From assembly GCA_026225235.1 (NCBI GenBank), contig JAMFSK010000031.1, positions 1 to 61,027 on the forward strand: a stretch of 61,027 bases of DNA, given 5' to 3'. The position numbers and the translations under genes are program-made. The DNA is from Burkholderiales bacterium. Lineage in GTDB: Bacteria > Pseudomonadota > Gammaproteobacteria > Burkholderiales > Burkholderiaceae. The number at the start of each line of letters is the position of its first letter. The first letter of the stretch is position 1. Below the pieces are notes generated by a model. The model saw only the letters and a program-made list of their open reading frames with translations. It was not told the origin of the DNA and searched no databases. Of this stretch, positions 18,570 to 26,820 are shown one piece after another.

Positions 18570-19658
18570 TCAGGCGTCGCTGGTCTCCTGCGTCTCGCGC
18601 AGGGCCGCCCGCTCACGCTGCTCGTCCTCAAGCAGGCGCTCGAGGATCCGGCGTGAACGCACGCCCCCTGCGTCGATGTTGAGATTGAGGATTTTTCGGC
18701 CCGGATTCGCGAGGAGGTTGCGCTGCTGCGCTTCGAGAATCTCGAGATCTTCCGAGAAAATCTTGGCCTGCCCTTCGCGAATGCGGGCCGTCAACTCCGT
18801 ATCCTCGGGCTTGAAGTTGCGTGCCATCCCCCAGAAGTACCAGATCGACGTGTCACTTTCGGGTGTGATGAAGTCGACCACGATGCTGCCAGCGCGATGC
18901 TGCGGATCCGCATCGAAACCGCCGTGCCCCGCGTGCGCAACCCCGACATCGATCATCACATGACTGGGTGGCGTGAAACGGCAGATCTGCCAGCGATCGC
19001 AAGGCACGTCGTCGGCCAGGCCGTTGCCGCGCAACGCGGTCGCCCAGAACGGCGGCGGCTTGATGTTCTCCATGAAACGGCTAGTGATCACATGATCGCC
19101 GTCGACCCGTGTGGTCGGCGCGGCATCCTCGATCTCGGGCTGGCCGATGCTCGATGCATGGACATACGTCTCATGCGTGAGGTCCATCAGATTGTCGATC
19201 ATCAGCCGGTAATCGCAGTTCACGTGATACAGGCCGCCGCCATAGGCCCAGTTGGCATCCTCCGCCCAGGCCAGATGATGCAGTTTGCCCGGGTCGGCGA
19301 GTTCGACATCGCCGGTCCATACCCAGACAAAACCATATCGCTCGATCACCGGGAAACGACGAATCTCCGGAACGCGACGGATCGCCGACACGCCGTCGAT
19401 GCGCAGTCCCGGCATGCTGGCGCAGCGCCCGTCCCCACCGATCGTCAGCCCGTGATAACCGCATACCAGGTGGCCGTCGCGCATAAACCCGAGGGACAGG
19501 GGCGCGCCGCGATGCGGGCAGAAGTCTTCGACGGCGGCAACCTGTCCGTCAGGACCGCGGAAGAACACGATTTTCTCGCCGCACACTTGACGTCCGAGCG
19601 GCTTGCCTTCGAGTTCGTCGGGCATACACGCGACGTACCAGGTGTTCTTCAAGTACAT
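18570..19658 (-). CDS. vanA: Rieske oxygenase, VanA-like (vanillate O-demethylase oxygenase subunit)
   Basis: The 362-residue protein has a Rieske [2Fe-2S] domain with Cys47-x-His49 (FCPHRG) and Cys66-xx-His69 (CGYHG). A mononuclear iron site follows in DLTHETYVHASSIG. It resembles VanA, which uses electrons from a reductase to remove a methyl group from vanillate and so gives protocatechuate. Related Rieske demethylases act on other methoxylated aromatics, so the substrate is not certain. The ATG at 19658 has GGAGG 5 bases upstream; the ATG at 19670 would place that site inside the gene. No vanB reductase is adjacent. A GntR-family gene lies 103 bases upstream in the same direction, the usual place of VanR. 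Confidence 0.85.
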   Translation of the reverse strand: MYLKNTWYVACMPDELEGKPLGRQVCGEKIVFFRGPDGQVAAVEDFCPHRGAPLSLGFMRDGHLVCGYHGLTIGGDGRCASMPGLRIDGVSAIRRVPEIRRFPVIERYGFVWVWTGDVELADPGKLHHLAWAEDANWAYGGGLYHVNCDYRLMIDNLMDLTHETYVHASSIGQPEIEDAAPTTRVDGDHVITSRFMENIKPPPFWATALRGNGLADDVPCDRWQICRFTPPSHVMIDVGVAHAGHGGFDADPQHRAGSIVVDFITPESDTSIWYFWGMARNFKPEDTELTARIREGQAKIFSEDLEILEAQQRNLLANPGRKILNLNIDAGGVRSRRILERLLEDEQRERAALRETQETSDA

Positions 19659-19761
19659 GTCTTCCTCCATCGGGTGTGGGACCCGTGATCGGTTTGTTTG
19701 TTGCGAAGCGGACGACCGGACATGCAGGCTGGCAAGTCTGCATGCCTTCAGCCCGGCTCGC

Positions 19762-20532
19762 TTATTCGCCCTTGCGCCGGATCAGGCCGCCGCCGAGCAG
19801 TTGTGTCATGGCTTTCTGGTTCAGTAAGGCGAGACGCAGATTCCGGTGCGCGATCCGTGCGTGCTCGCGCATCAGGGCCTCGGCACGCGCGCCTTCTCGA
19901 TTTTCGATCGCTTCGACGACGGCCCGGTGCTGAGCTTGCGCGAGCAGCAGCATCGCGCGCGCATCGTCCTCGATTGACTGAACCATCACGAAGGCGCTGG
20001 CCGATGCAAATGGCAGGTTCATCACCCGCTCAATCTGGCGCTCGGCCACGGTGCTCTGCGAGGCAGCCGCGAGCAGCCGGTGAAAGCGCCCGTTCATTTC
20101 GACGTAGGTCGAAAATTTTTCCTGAGTGAGTTCTTCGGCGAGCGCGATGTCGATCTGGTCGACACATTCATGCAGTGCACCGAGGACTTCTGCACTCACG
20201 CCCCGCTCTGCCGCGAGGCGCGCGGCAAACCCTTCGAGCGTGCCGCGCAGCTCGATTGAATCGCCGATCTCCGTCTCGCTGAACGAACGCACCGCGAAGC
20301 CGCCGGACGGAATCGGCTCGAGCAGGCCTTCTTCCTGGAGACGAATTAATGCAGAGCGCACCGGTGTGCGCGAAGCGCCGAGCCGTTCGACCACCCACAA
20401 CTCGGAAATGCGGCCACCGGGCGTGAGTTCGCCCTTCAGGATCAATTCGCGGAGTGCCAGTTGCACGCGCACCGTCTGCGAAGCCGTGCCGCCATTGCGG
20501 GCGTCGACAACGAGATCGTCAGTCGATTCCAT
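19762..20532 (-). CDS. GntR-family regulator, FCD type (VanR-like)
   Basis: The protein has about 256 residues. An N-terminal winged helix (VRVQLALRELILKGELTPGG to RLGASRTPVRSALIRLQEEGLL) is followed by an all-helical FCD domain with the ligand or metal residues in the region FHRLLAA. VanR proteins of this type repress vanAB until vanillate binds. The gene lies upstream of vanA on the same strand. I chose the ATG at 20532; GGAG lies 12 bases before it, a rather wide gap. A TTG at 20574 is the alternative. Two TGTATACA palindromes upstream are good operator candidates. Confidence 0.85.
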   Translation of the reverse strand: MESTDDLVVDARNGGTASQTVRVQLALRELILKGELTPGGRISELWVVERLGASRTPVRSALIRLQEEGLLEPIPSGGFAVRSFSETEIGDSIELRGTLEGFAARLAAERGVSAEVLGALHECVDQIDIALAEELTQEKFSTYVEMNGRFHRLLAAASQSTVAERQIERVMNLPFASASAFVMVQSIEDDARAMLLLAQAQHRAVVEAIENREGARAEALMREHARIAHRNLRLALLNQKAMTQLLGGGLIRRKGE

Positions 20533-20565
20533 CGGGTGGATTATCTCCTCTACGTTAGGAGAAAA

Positions 20566-20573
20566 TGTATACA
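20566..20573. promoter_or_regulatory. Palindrome TGTATACA, candidate GntR operator
   Basis: This 8-bp palindrome lies 34 bases before the ATG of the VanR-like gene. It is the same core as the site at 20661-20672. FadR-type GntR proteins typically bind such GT-n-AC dyads. The match to the neighbouring regulator is inferred. Confidence 0.5.
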
Positions 20574-20660
20574 ACCCGTGCGATGTGCGCAGCCTTTAAT
20601 GACGGTTTATCGGGTAAACACTGAACAACTGACAGGAAAAACGGGCCAGACGAGACTGAC

Positions 20661-20672
20661 GCTGTATACAGC
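20661..20672. promoter_or_regulatory. Palindrome GCTGTATACAGC, candidate GntR operator
   Basis: This perfect 12-bp palindrome has the core TGTATACA, repeated at 20566-20573 with centres 97 bp apart. It lies in the 184-bp gap between the two GntR genes, upstream of the VanR-like gene and just past the stop of the second. Confidence 0.55.
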
Positions 20673-20716
20673 GAGTAAGGAAGCGCCCTCTGCAGCAAAG
20701 CCGACCAGACTAGTTT

Positions 20717-21628
20717 CTATTTGACCGCCATAGGTCGCGATCCGCCCCCGCGCCGCGGTACCCCGAAAAGTTGCGGGTGCGCTTCGCGGACCTTGCGAAC
20801 TTCATCGAGGTTGCGATCAATATGGCGCGCTATGATGGCAGCCGCCTCATCGCCCTTGTGCGCGATCACCGCCTCGACGATCGCCTCGTGCTCGCGCATC
20901 GTGGCTGTCCAGTTCGAACTCTCGCTGGTCCGCAGGCGCAGTGCGCGCTCGATGTGGTAAATCGCCTGGCGCACGATCCGCCAGACCGCCGGCTTGCCGG
21001 CGAGTGCGGCCATCGTTGCATGGAGACGATGGTCCGCGCGTTCGAGCTGATCGTAGTCTTTCGCGCGTGCCGCACGGCGCTGCTCGGCGATGATCGCCCG
21101 CAAGGCTGCCTCGCCCGTCTCGTCGAGCGCCCCCGCAAGTTCGCGCACGATCGCACCTTCCACCGCCTTGCGGATAAAGCCAGCCTCGTCGAGTTTCTCG
21201 ACGAGGATGTACGAAACAAAGGTGCCGTGCTGCGGAAAGATATCGACAAAGCCGTCGTCGCTGAGCCGGATCAACGCTTCACGTACCGGCGTGCGGCTCA
21301 CCGAAAGCCGTAACGCCAAGTCCTTCTCCGAGAGCGCCTGACCCGGCGCCATGACCATCGTCACAATCCAGTCGCGCAATACGTCATACACCTGACCCTG
21401 CAGCGGCATGCCCCGCGTGACCTCGAACGAGGGCCCGTCGGCGCTGAGCGACGGCAGGATCTCGACGGCGAGGGGCACGGCCGCCACGAGTGGCTCGGCC
21501 AACGCTGCGCTCTTCCCGCGACGGTCAGACGTCCGAGGAATGCTTGCCTCTGCACTTGCAACGGCAACGGTTTTGCTGCGGCTGGCCACAGTCCTGGCGG
21601 GACTCGCAGCGGTCTTCGTTGGGCTCAT
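20717..21628 (-). CDS. GntR-family regulator, FCD type, of the second ABC locus
   Basis: The protein has 303 residues, longer than usual because of an Ala/Pro/Thr-rich N-terminal extension of about 65 residues. The winged helix follows (GQVYDVLRDWIVTMVMAPGQALSEKDLALRLSVSRTPVREALIRL is its full span, about residues 77-122), then an FCD effector domain with DHRLHATMA. It is divergent from the sugar-binding-protein gene at 21890, so it probably controls that transporter and the enolase-superfamily enzyme, with a sugar acid as the likely effector. The gap contains a 16-bp perfect palindrome. The extension may be partly an artefact of start choice. Confidence 0.88.
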   Translation of the reverse strand: MSPTKTAASPARTVASRSKTVAVASAEASIPRTSDRRGKSAALAEPLVAAVPLAVEILPSLSADGPSFEVTRGMPLQGQVYDVLRDWIVTMVMAPGQALSEKDLALRLSVSRTPVREALIRLSDDGFVDIFPQHGTFVSYILVEKLDEAGFIRKAVEGAIVRELAGALDETGEAALRAIIAEQRRAARAKDYDQLERADHRLHATMAALAGKPAVWRIVRQAIYHIERALRLRTSESSNWTATMREHEAIVEAVIAHKGDEAAAIIARHIDRNLDEVRKVREAHPQLFGVPRRGGGSRPMAVK

Positions 21629-21778
21629 CTTTTTACTCCTTCATGACTCCCTCATCACGCCCGGATGATGTGTTCCTTGACTGCGAGAGGCACTCTGCAA
21701 CGGTCTTCGCGCCTGACCGTGCGGCCGTCTTCGCGACTGGCAATGATGCTAGCACATCAGCGCATTGACACACTACCC

Positions 21779-21794
21779 CACTACCATGGTAGTG
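21779..21794. promoter_or_regulatory. 16-bp perfect palindrome, candidate operator
   Basis: CACTACCATGGTAGTG is a perfect dyad 96 bases upstream of the binding-protein ATG and 151 bases upstream of the GntR gene. A third half-site, CACTACC, lies directly before it at 21771-21777 in direct orientation. It is well placed for control of both divergent genes. Confidence 0.65.
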
Positions 21795-21889
21795 TTCCAA
21801 CTTGTTGCCACACAAGAAAAAACACTCGTCTCGCCGATGCCGCGCCTGCCCTGGGCACGACATCGGATGAAGCACACTGGAGGAAGACA

Positions 21890-23200
21890 ATGCACTTCGC
21901 TAGGCACTTCATGGTGCGCTGGACGGCGCGCCTCGCATTGGCCATGGGGGCCACCGCGCTGCTGTCAGTCGCCTTGGCCGGTTCGGCCCAGGCCGACACC
22001 ATTACCCTGACCGTGTGGGACTTCAAGTCCAGCGATCCCACGCTCGCCCCCTATTTCGAACAGGCCGCGCACGACTTCGAAGCGACCCACCCGGGTGTAA
22101 AGGTCAAGCATGTGGCACAGCCGCATGACCAGTACTACACCTTGCTGGGCACCGCGATCGCGGCAAACCGGGGCCCGGATGTGGTCCTGTTGCACGGCGG
22201 CACCGAAACCACCGAGCGCGGCGATGCGCTCGTGCCGCTCAACAGTTCAGTGGCCGACCTCAAGAACACCCTCGTTGGCTGGGATGCGTTCACGGCGAAG
22301 AACGGCACGGTCTATGCGATCCCGATCACCCTGCAAGGCATGGTCGTCTACTACAACAAGGATCTCTACAAGAAGGCAGGCCTCGACCCGAACAAGCCGC
22401 CGAAGACCTGGGCGGAGCTCGATGCCGACTGCAAGCAGATCATCAGCAAGGCGAAGGTCGCGTGCTTCGCCCTCGGCAATAAGGAAGGCTTCGGGGCGGA
22501 GTTCTTCCTGAGCACCGCGGCCGCCAACTTCTGGACCGACAAGCAACAGGCCGACTGGGCCAACGGCACGCTCGCCTGGAGCGACCCGGCCGTCAGCAAG
22601 ATCCTTCATCTGTGGGTCGATACGGCCAAGGCCGGTTGGTATCCGCGCGGCTCGAATTCGACGGCGATGTTCCCCGACGAGTTCGAGGCATTCGAACGCG
22701 GCAGCGCCGCGAACGTGATCGGACTGATCTCGGACGTCGCGCACTGGAAGCAGTTCGAAGACTTTCTCGGCGCCGACAAGGTTGGCTCTTTCCTGCCCGT
22801 GGCGATTACCCCCGACGGCAAGGCCGCCGATCCGAACCCAGTGCTCAAGCTGCCGCTCGCCGGTGGCATCGGCTGGGGCGTGACGCGCTGGACCCCGCAT
22901 AAGGACCTTGCGATTGCCTACGCAAAGTCGCTTGCCTCTAAGCCACATCTCGAGACGTTCTTCCAGGTCGGCGGTGCAATCGTCTCTGACCAACAGTTCG
23001 ACCGCTCGAAAGTCGACAGCCCGAACGGCAAGAAAGTCCTGGAATGGATCGCCTGCTGTCGTGCACCGATGGCACACAACCTGATGAGCACCGCCGTGCG
23101 CAATGCGTTTCACCGCGACAGTCAGGGACTGTTCGACGGCAGCCTGTCTATCGACAAGGCGACCGCCGAGCTCGACGCCCTGCGTACGAAGAGTCAATAA
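21890..23200 (+). CDS. ABC transporter sugar-binding protein (family 1)
   Basis: The 436-residue protein begins with a Sec signal peptide (cleavage after GSAQA, about residue 32) and has the family-1 solute-binding fold, with VVYYNKDLYKKAGLDPNKPPKTW as a typical block. It collects its ligand in the periplasm. The ATG at 21890 has GGAGGA 5 bases upstream. It opens an operon with two permeases and an enolase-superfamily enzyme, which suggests a sugar acid or an oligosaccharide carrying one. Two adjacent cysteines near the C-terminus (WIACCRAP) are unusual. Confidence 0.92.
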   Translation: MHFARHFMVRWTARLALAMGATALLSVALAGSAQADTITLTVWDFKSSDPTLAPYFEQAAHDFEATHPGVKVKHVAQPHDQYYTLLGTAIAANRGPDVVLLHGGTETTERGDALVPLNSSVADLKNTLVGWDAFTAKNGTVYAIPITLQGMVVYYNKDLYKKAGLDPNKPPKTWAELDADCKQIISKAKVACFALGNKEGFGAEFFLSTAAANFWTDKQQADWANGTLAWSDPAVSKILHLWVDTAKAGWYPRGSNSTAMFPDEFEAFERGSAANVIGLISDVAHWKQFEDFLGADKVGSFLPVAITPDGKAADPNPVLKLPLAGGIGWGVTRWTPHKDLAIAYAKSLASKPHLETFFQVGGAIVSDQQFDRSKVDSPNGKKVLEWIACCRAPMAHNLMSTAVRNAFHRDSQGLFDGSLSIDKATAELDALRTKSQ

Positions 23201-24223
23201 GTGAACCGCCAAGCCCGCAAGACTAGTCTGCAGGCACCGTCGCTTCGGTATCCGGGCGACGGGGCGCAGCCGACACCCGGAGCGACGAAGGCGAACGGCC
23301 GCTGGCTGCGTGCGCTGCTGGGCGCACGAGTCGGCACGCGAGTCAGTGCCTTGATCAACCGGCGCGAACCCGAACGCCTCTTCGGCGCGCTCTTTGTGCT
23401 GCCGGCGCTAGCACTGGTGATTGTGTTCCGGATGGTGCCGCTGGTCTGGGGCGGCTATTACTCTCTGACCGACTTCGACGGCGTGCACGCACCGCGCTTT
23501 ATCGGCCTCGGCAACTACGCTCATCTATTCGGCGACACCACCTTTGGCGCCAGCATGAAGAATGCGGCGATTCTGCTGGCGACGCTGCCTGTCTGGATTG
23601 CGTTGCCGCTCGTCCTGGCCACGTTGATTCACCAGGGCGTACCGGGTGGCGGCTTCTTTCGCGCGGTGTATTTCCTGCCGGCCGTGCTGTCGAGCGTGAT
23701 CATCGGTGTGATCTTCAACTTCGTGCTCAATTACGCGGGCGCCCTCAACACCCTGACCGCCGTGTTTGGGATCGATCCGGTCGACTGGCTCGGCAACGGC
23801 AGCACGGCATTGATGAGCCTAATCGCCATCCAGCTGTGGTCGACCTTCGGCATGAGCGTGCTGATCTTTCTCTCCGGGCTCTCGACGGTCGCACCCGAGC
23901 TCATTGAAGCGGCCCGGCTTGACGGGGCAACGCCCGTGCAGGTGTTCCGCTATGTGATCTTGCCGGCGATGCGCCCGATCATCGAGTTCGCCCTGGTGGT
24001 CACCTGCATCGGCATGCTGACCTCGATGTTCGGCCTGATCTACGTAATGACGGCTGGCGGACCGGGCACCGGCACCTATCTGCCCGAGTACCTGATCTGG
24101 ATCGAACAGGGTTATCTGAACAAGCCCGGGTATGCGAGCGCAATCAGCATGGTGCTGTTCGCGCTGATGGCCGGACTCGCGGTGGTACAGATCCGCATCA
24201 TGTCGCGCAACGCAGGAATTTGA
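23201..24223 (+). CDS. ABC sugar permease, MalF/UgpA type
   Basis: This inner-membrane protein has 340 residues with a long, basic N-terminal tail of about 55 residues before the first of six membrane segments. The EAA loop reads PELIEAARLDGATPVQVFRYVILPAMRP. The GTG start at 23201 follows the previous stop codon without a gap, so translation is probably coupled. It forms the channel with the next gene. No ATPase gene is present in the operon. Confidence 0.9.
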   Translation: MNRQARKTSLQAPSLRYPGDGAQPTPGATKANGRWLRALLGARVGTRVSALINRREPERLFGALFVLPALALVIVFRMVPLVWGGYYSLTDFDGVHAPRFIGLGNYAHLFGDTTFGASMKNAAILLATLPVWIALPLVLATLIHQGVPGGGFFRAVYFLPAVLSSVIIGVIFNFVLNYAGALNTLTAVFGIDPVDWLGNGSTALMSLIAIQLWSTFGMSVLIFLSGLSTVAPELIEAARLDGATPVQVFRYVILPAMRPIIEFALVVTCIGMLTSMFGLIYVMTAGGPGTGTYLPEYLIWIEQGYLNKPGYASAISMVLFALMAGLAVVQIRIMSRNAGI

Positions 24224-24225
24224 TC

Positions 24226-25143
24226 ATGTCAGGCACCGATATCATCGACTCCGGCACGACACATGCCGGCATGCGCGGCCGGGGCGGCGCCCCCGACCCA
24301 CATGCACCCCGCCGCATGCGATTCAATCGCGAGCGGCTCACGCTATGGCTGTGCGCGATCCCGATGGGCATCCTGGCCCTGTCGACCATCCTGCCCCTGC
24401 TGTTCGCCGGCAGCATCGGCATGAAGACCAAGCGCGATTTTGTGCTGAACCGCTTCGCATTGCCCGACCACATCACCTTTGCAAATTTCGGCGAAGCCTG
24501 GAACCGGGCTCATCTGGCCGACTACTTCATGACCTCGGTGGTCGTGACCGCAGGCGCAGTGTTCCTGTTGCTGCTGGTCTCATCTCTCGCGGGCTATGGG
24601 CTTGCCATGCTGCGCTTTCGCGGCCGCCGCCTAATGTTCTACGTGATCCTCGCCTCGATGATGATCCCGATCCAGGTGATTCTCGTGCCCTTCTATCAGT
24701 TGATGATCACGCTGAATCTCGTCAACACGCGCATCGGTCTGATCCTGTCGTACACCGCATTCTTCACGCCTTTCAGCGTCTACCTGATGACCGCCTACTA
24801 CGCGACGATTCCGCGCGAGCTGGCCGAGGCCGCGACGATCGACGGCGCGAACCTGCTGCAGATCTGGCGTCATGTGATGTTGCCGCTAGGGCGGCCGGCC
24901 TTGCTCACGCTCGGCATTCTGAACACGCTCTATTGCTGGAACGATGTACTGATCGCGCTGCTGGTGTTGCAGGACCAGCGCACGATCATGGTCGGGATCG
25001 GCGCGCTGCGCGGCGAATTCAATACCAATATTCCGCTGCTCGCCGCGGGCATCGTGCTGGCCGCGCTGCCGGTGCTCGCGATCTTCCTCGTGTTTCAAAG
25101 ACAAATCGTCAATGGCGTCACCGTCGGCGCCGTCAAGGGATAA
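24226..25143 (+). CDS. ABC sugar permease, MalG/UgpE type
   Basis: The protein has 305 residues and six membrane segments, with the EAA loop RELAEAATIDGANLLQIWRHVMLPLGRP. A basic N-terminal tail of about 35 residues precedes the first segment. The ATG at 24226 lies two bases after the previous stop codon; an in-frame TTG at 24220 is less likely. The C-terminus NGVTVGAVKG is typical. It is the second channel subunit of this transporter. Confidence 0.92.
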   Translation: MSGTDIIDSGTTHAGMRGRGGAPDPHAPRRMRFNRERLTLWLCAIPMGILALSTILPLLFAGSIGMKTKRDFVLNRFALPDHITFANFGEAWNRAHLADYFMTSVVVTAGAVFLLLLVSSLAGYGLAMLRFRGRRLMFYVILASMMIPIQVILVPFYQLMITLNLVNTRIGLILSYTAFFTPFSVYLMTAYYATIPRELAEAATIDGANLLQIWRHVMLPLGRPALLTLGILNTLYCWNDVLIALLVLQDQRTIMVGIGALRGEFNTNIPLLAAGIVLAALPVLAIFLVFQRQIVNGVTVGAVKG

Positions 25144-25147
25144 GACT

Positions 25148-26398
25148 ATGCTCGCTCAGACGCCCGCGTATCGGCCCGCTCATGCAGCCGCTCAAGCGCC
25201 CATGCATTCATCCGCGCACTCGTCGCCTTACTCGGCCGCGGCGAGCCGTACCCGTGTCACGGGTTTCACGCTGACGCGTTTTGCATGGCGCCGCGACCGC
25301 GTGATCGGCGACAGCCAGGTACGTTCCGACATGTCATGGACCGGCACGCTTGAGGTCCATACAAGCGACGGCCTCACAGGTCTCGGATTCTTCTTTTCGA
25401 ATTTTCTCGCCTTGCCGGCGCTCGATGAACTGAACCGCTTCTTCGCGGCCGATGTCTTCCCCGGTCTGCTTGAGCAGAGCCCGTTCAGTTGGGGCAACCG
25501 GCAAGGCCGGCCGCGCGGCGGCAATATCCGGCCGCTGCCCTATGCGTTCGACCAGGCAATTGACCAGGCCATGTGGGATCTCCAGGGCAAGGCGCTTGGC
25601 ATGCCGTTATGGGAGTTATGGGGCGGCACGTCGCCCGCCGTGTACGCCTATGCGAGCGAGTTGGGCTTTCATCTCACGCATGAACAAATCCGCCGAGCGT
25701 GTGCGCAGTTTCGTACCGATGGTTTCACGATGATGAAGATCAAGGTCGGCCATCCCGACCTCGACTGGGATCTGCAACGTCTCACTGCGGCGCGTGACGG
25801 CGCGGGGGCGACCATGAAGCTGGCGATCGATGCCAACGAAGCGTGGTCACCGAAAGAGGCCATCTTCCGGCTTCACGCCTTTCGCGACGCGGGGTTCGAT
25901 ATTTATTGGGCGGAAGATCCGTGTCTGCGCGATGACTTCGAGGGGCTGCGCCGCATCAGCGATGCGGTGCCCTTTACGCACGTGAACGCCGGCGAATATC
26001 TCGGCCTGCACGACAAGCGCAAGCTCATGGAAGCGCGCGCAGTCGATATTCTCAACATCCACGGTAACTTCACCGACTCCCTGCGCGCCGGCTGGCTCGC
26101 GGCTGATTACGGCATCCCGCTGTCGCTCGGCAATACCCAACTCGAGATCGGTGTCCATCTCGCTGCCGCACTACCTGAGGCGCGCTGGTTCGAGTACTCC
26201 TATCTGAACCACGATCACCTTGTCGAAAAGCCTGTCGAGATTCGTGACGGGCTGGCGATCGCGCCGTCGCAACCGGGCCACGGTCTCGTGGTGTCGTCCT
26301 ATGCGCGCGAAACGCTCGCTTGTCCAGACGTGGCCAGCGATAGCGACACCGCACGGACCACGGCACCGCCTTCGCGGCTGCGCGTGGCTCTGAGCTAG
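25148..26398 (+). CDS. Enolase-superfamily enzyme without a recognisable His-Asp dyad
   Basis: The 416-residue protein has the mandelate racemase fold. Lys197 and Lys199 (MKIKVG) form the K-x-K on the second strand. The metal ligands are Asp228 (IDANEAW), the Glu in WAEDP and the Glu in NAGEY. Where related dehydratases carry Asp on strand six and His on strand seven, this sequence reads DILNIHGN and SLGNTQLEIG, so Asp and His are not in their places. It could be a racemase, epimerase or dehydratase with a one-sided base. The gene starts 5 bases after the permease stop, so it is cotranscribed with the ABC transporter and probably acts on its substrate. About 30 N-terminal residues are Ala/Ser/Pro-rich, and a later start (about 25202) is possible. 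Confidence 0.82.
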   Translation: MLAQTPAYRPAHAAAQAPMHSSAHSSPYSAAASRTRVTGFTLTRFAWRRDRVIGDSQVRSDMSWTGTLEVHTSDGLTGLGFFFSNFLALPALDELNRFFAADVFPGLLEQSPFSWGNRQGRPRGGNIRPLPYAFDQAIDQAMWDLQGKALGMPLWELWGGTSPAVYAYASELGFHLTHEQIRRACAQFRTDGFTMMKIKVGHPDLDWDLQRLTAARDGAGATMKLAIDANEAWSPKEAIFRLHAFRDAGFDIYWAEDPCLRDDFEGLRRISDAVPFTHVNAGEYLGLHDKRKLMEARAVDILNIHGNFTDSLRAGWLAADYGIPLSLGNTQLEIGVHLAAALPEARWFEYSYLNHDHLVEKPVEIRDGLAIAPSQPGHGLVVSSYARETLACPDVASDSDTARTTAPPSRLRVALS

Positions 26399-26419
26399 CC
26401 CAAGATACTGTTGTGAAAT

Positions 26420-26790
26420 TCAGGCATTGGTCCGCGCGCCGCGTTTTCCCCAACGGACAGCTTCGAACATCACTCGCCGTGAATTTCCACGCTTGGAAAT
26501 CTGATAGGCATGCTGGGAGTCCTTCACCTCGTCGGGCTGCAACATCTGCAGCTCGACGAGGTGCTCGACAGCTGTTGTGGCCAGGGCGTGGTTCTGCTCA
26601 GTGGATAGCGGCGGCAGGCGATGGCCGGACTGCGATGCGAGCACGACACCGGAACCGCCCTCCGCGATAACCTTGCCAAATTCTTCCAGAACGAGCGCGG
26701 TGCCGTAGACCTTGAGGATGGTCTCGGGTGTCGCCTGCGACGGCCATACGTCGGCGGCATGATTGGAAGCGAACGCGGGACTGCGCGCAC
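26420..26790 (-). pseudogene. Remnant of a short-chain dehydrogenase/reductase gene
   Basis: The minus strand encodes about 110 residues of an SDR enzyme: PETILKVYGTALVLEEFGKVIAEGGSG as its best block, then the catalytic-type segment HAYQISKRGNSRRVM (Tyr-x-x-x-Lys kept as YQISK) and WGKRGARTNA, after which a stop codon follows at 26420. The cofactor-binding N-terminus with the Gly motif and the C-terminal third (after the usual VN-SISPG block) are missing, and two residues seem deleted before YGTALV. It lies between the enolase-superfamily gene and the hybrid kinase gene and looks like a decayed gene, not a functional small protein. Confidence 0.75.
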
Positions 26791-26820
26791 GTGAGCGCGC
26801 GCTGACCGCTTGATAGTTAA

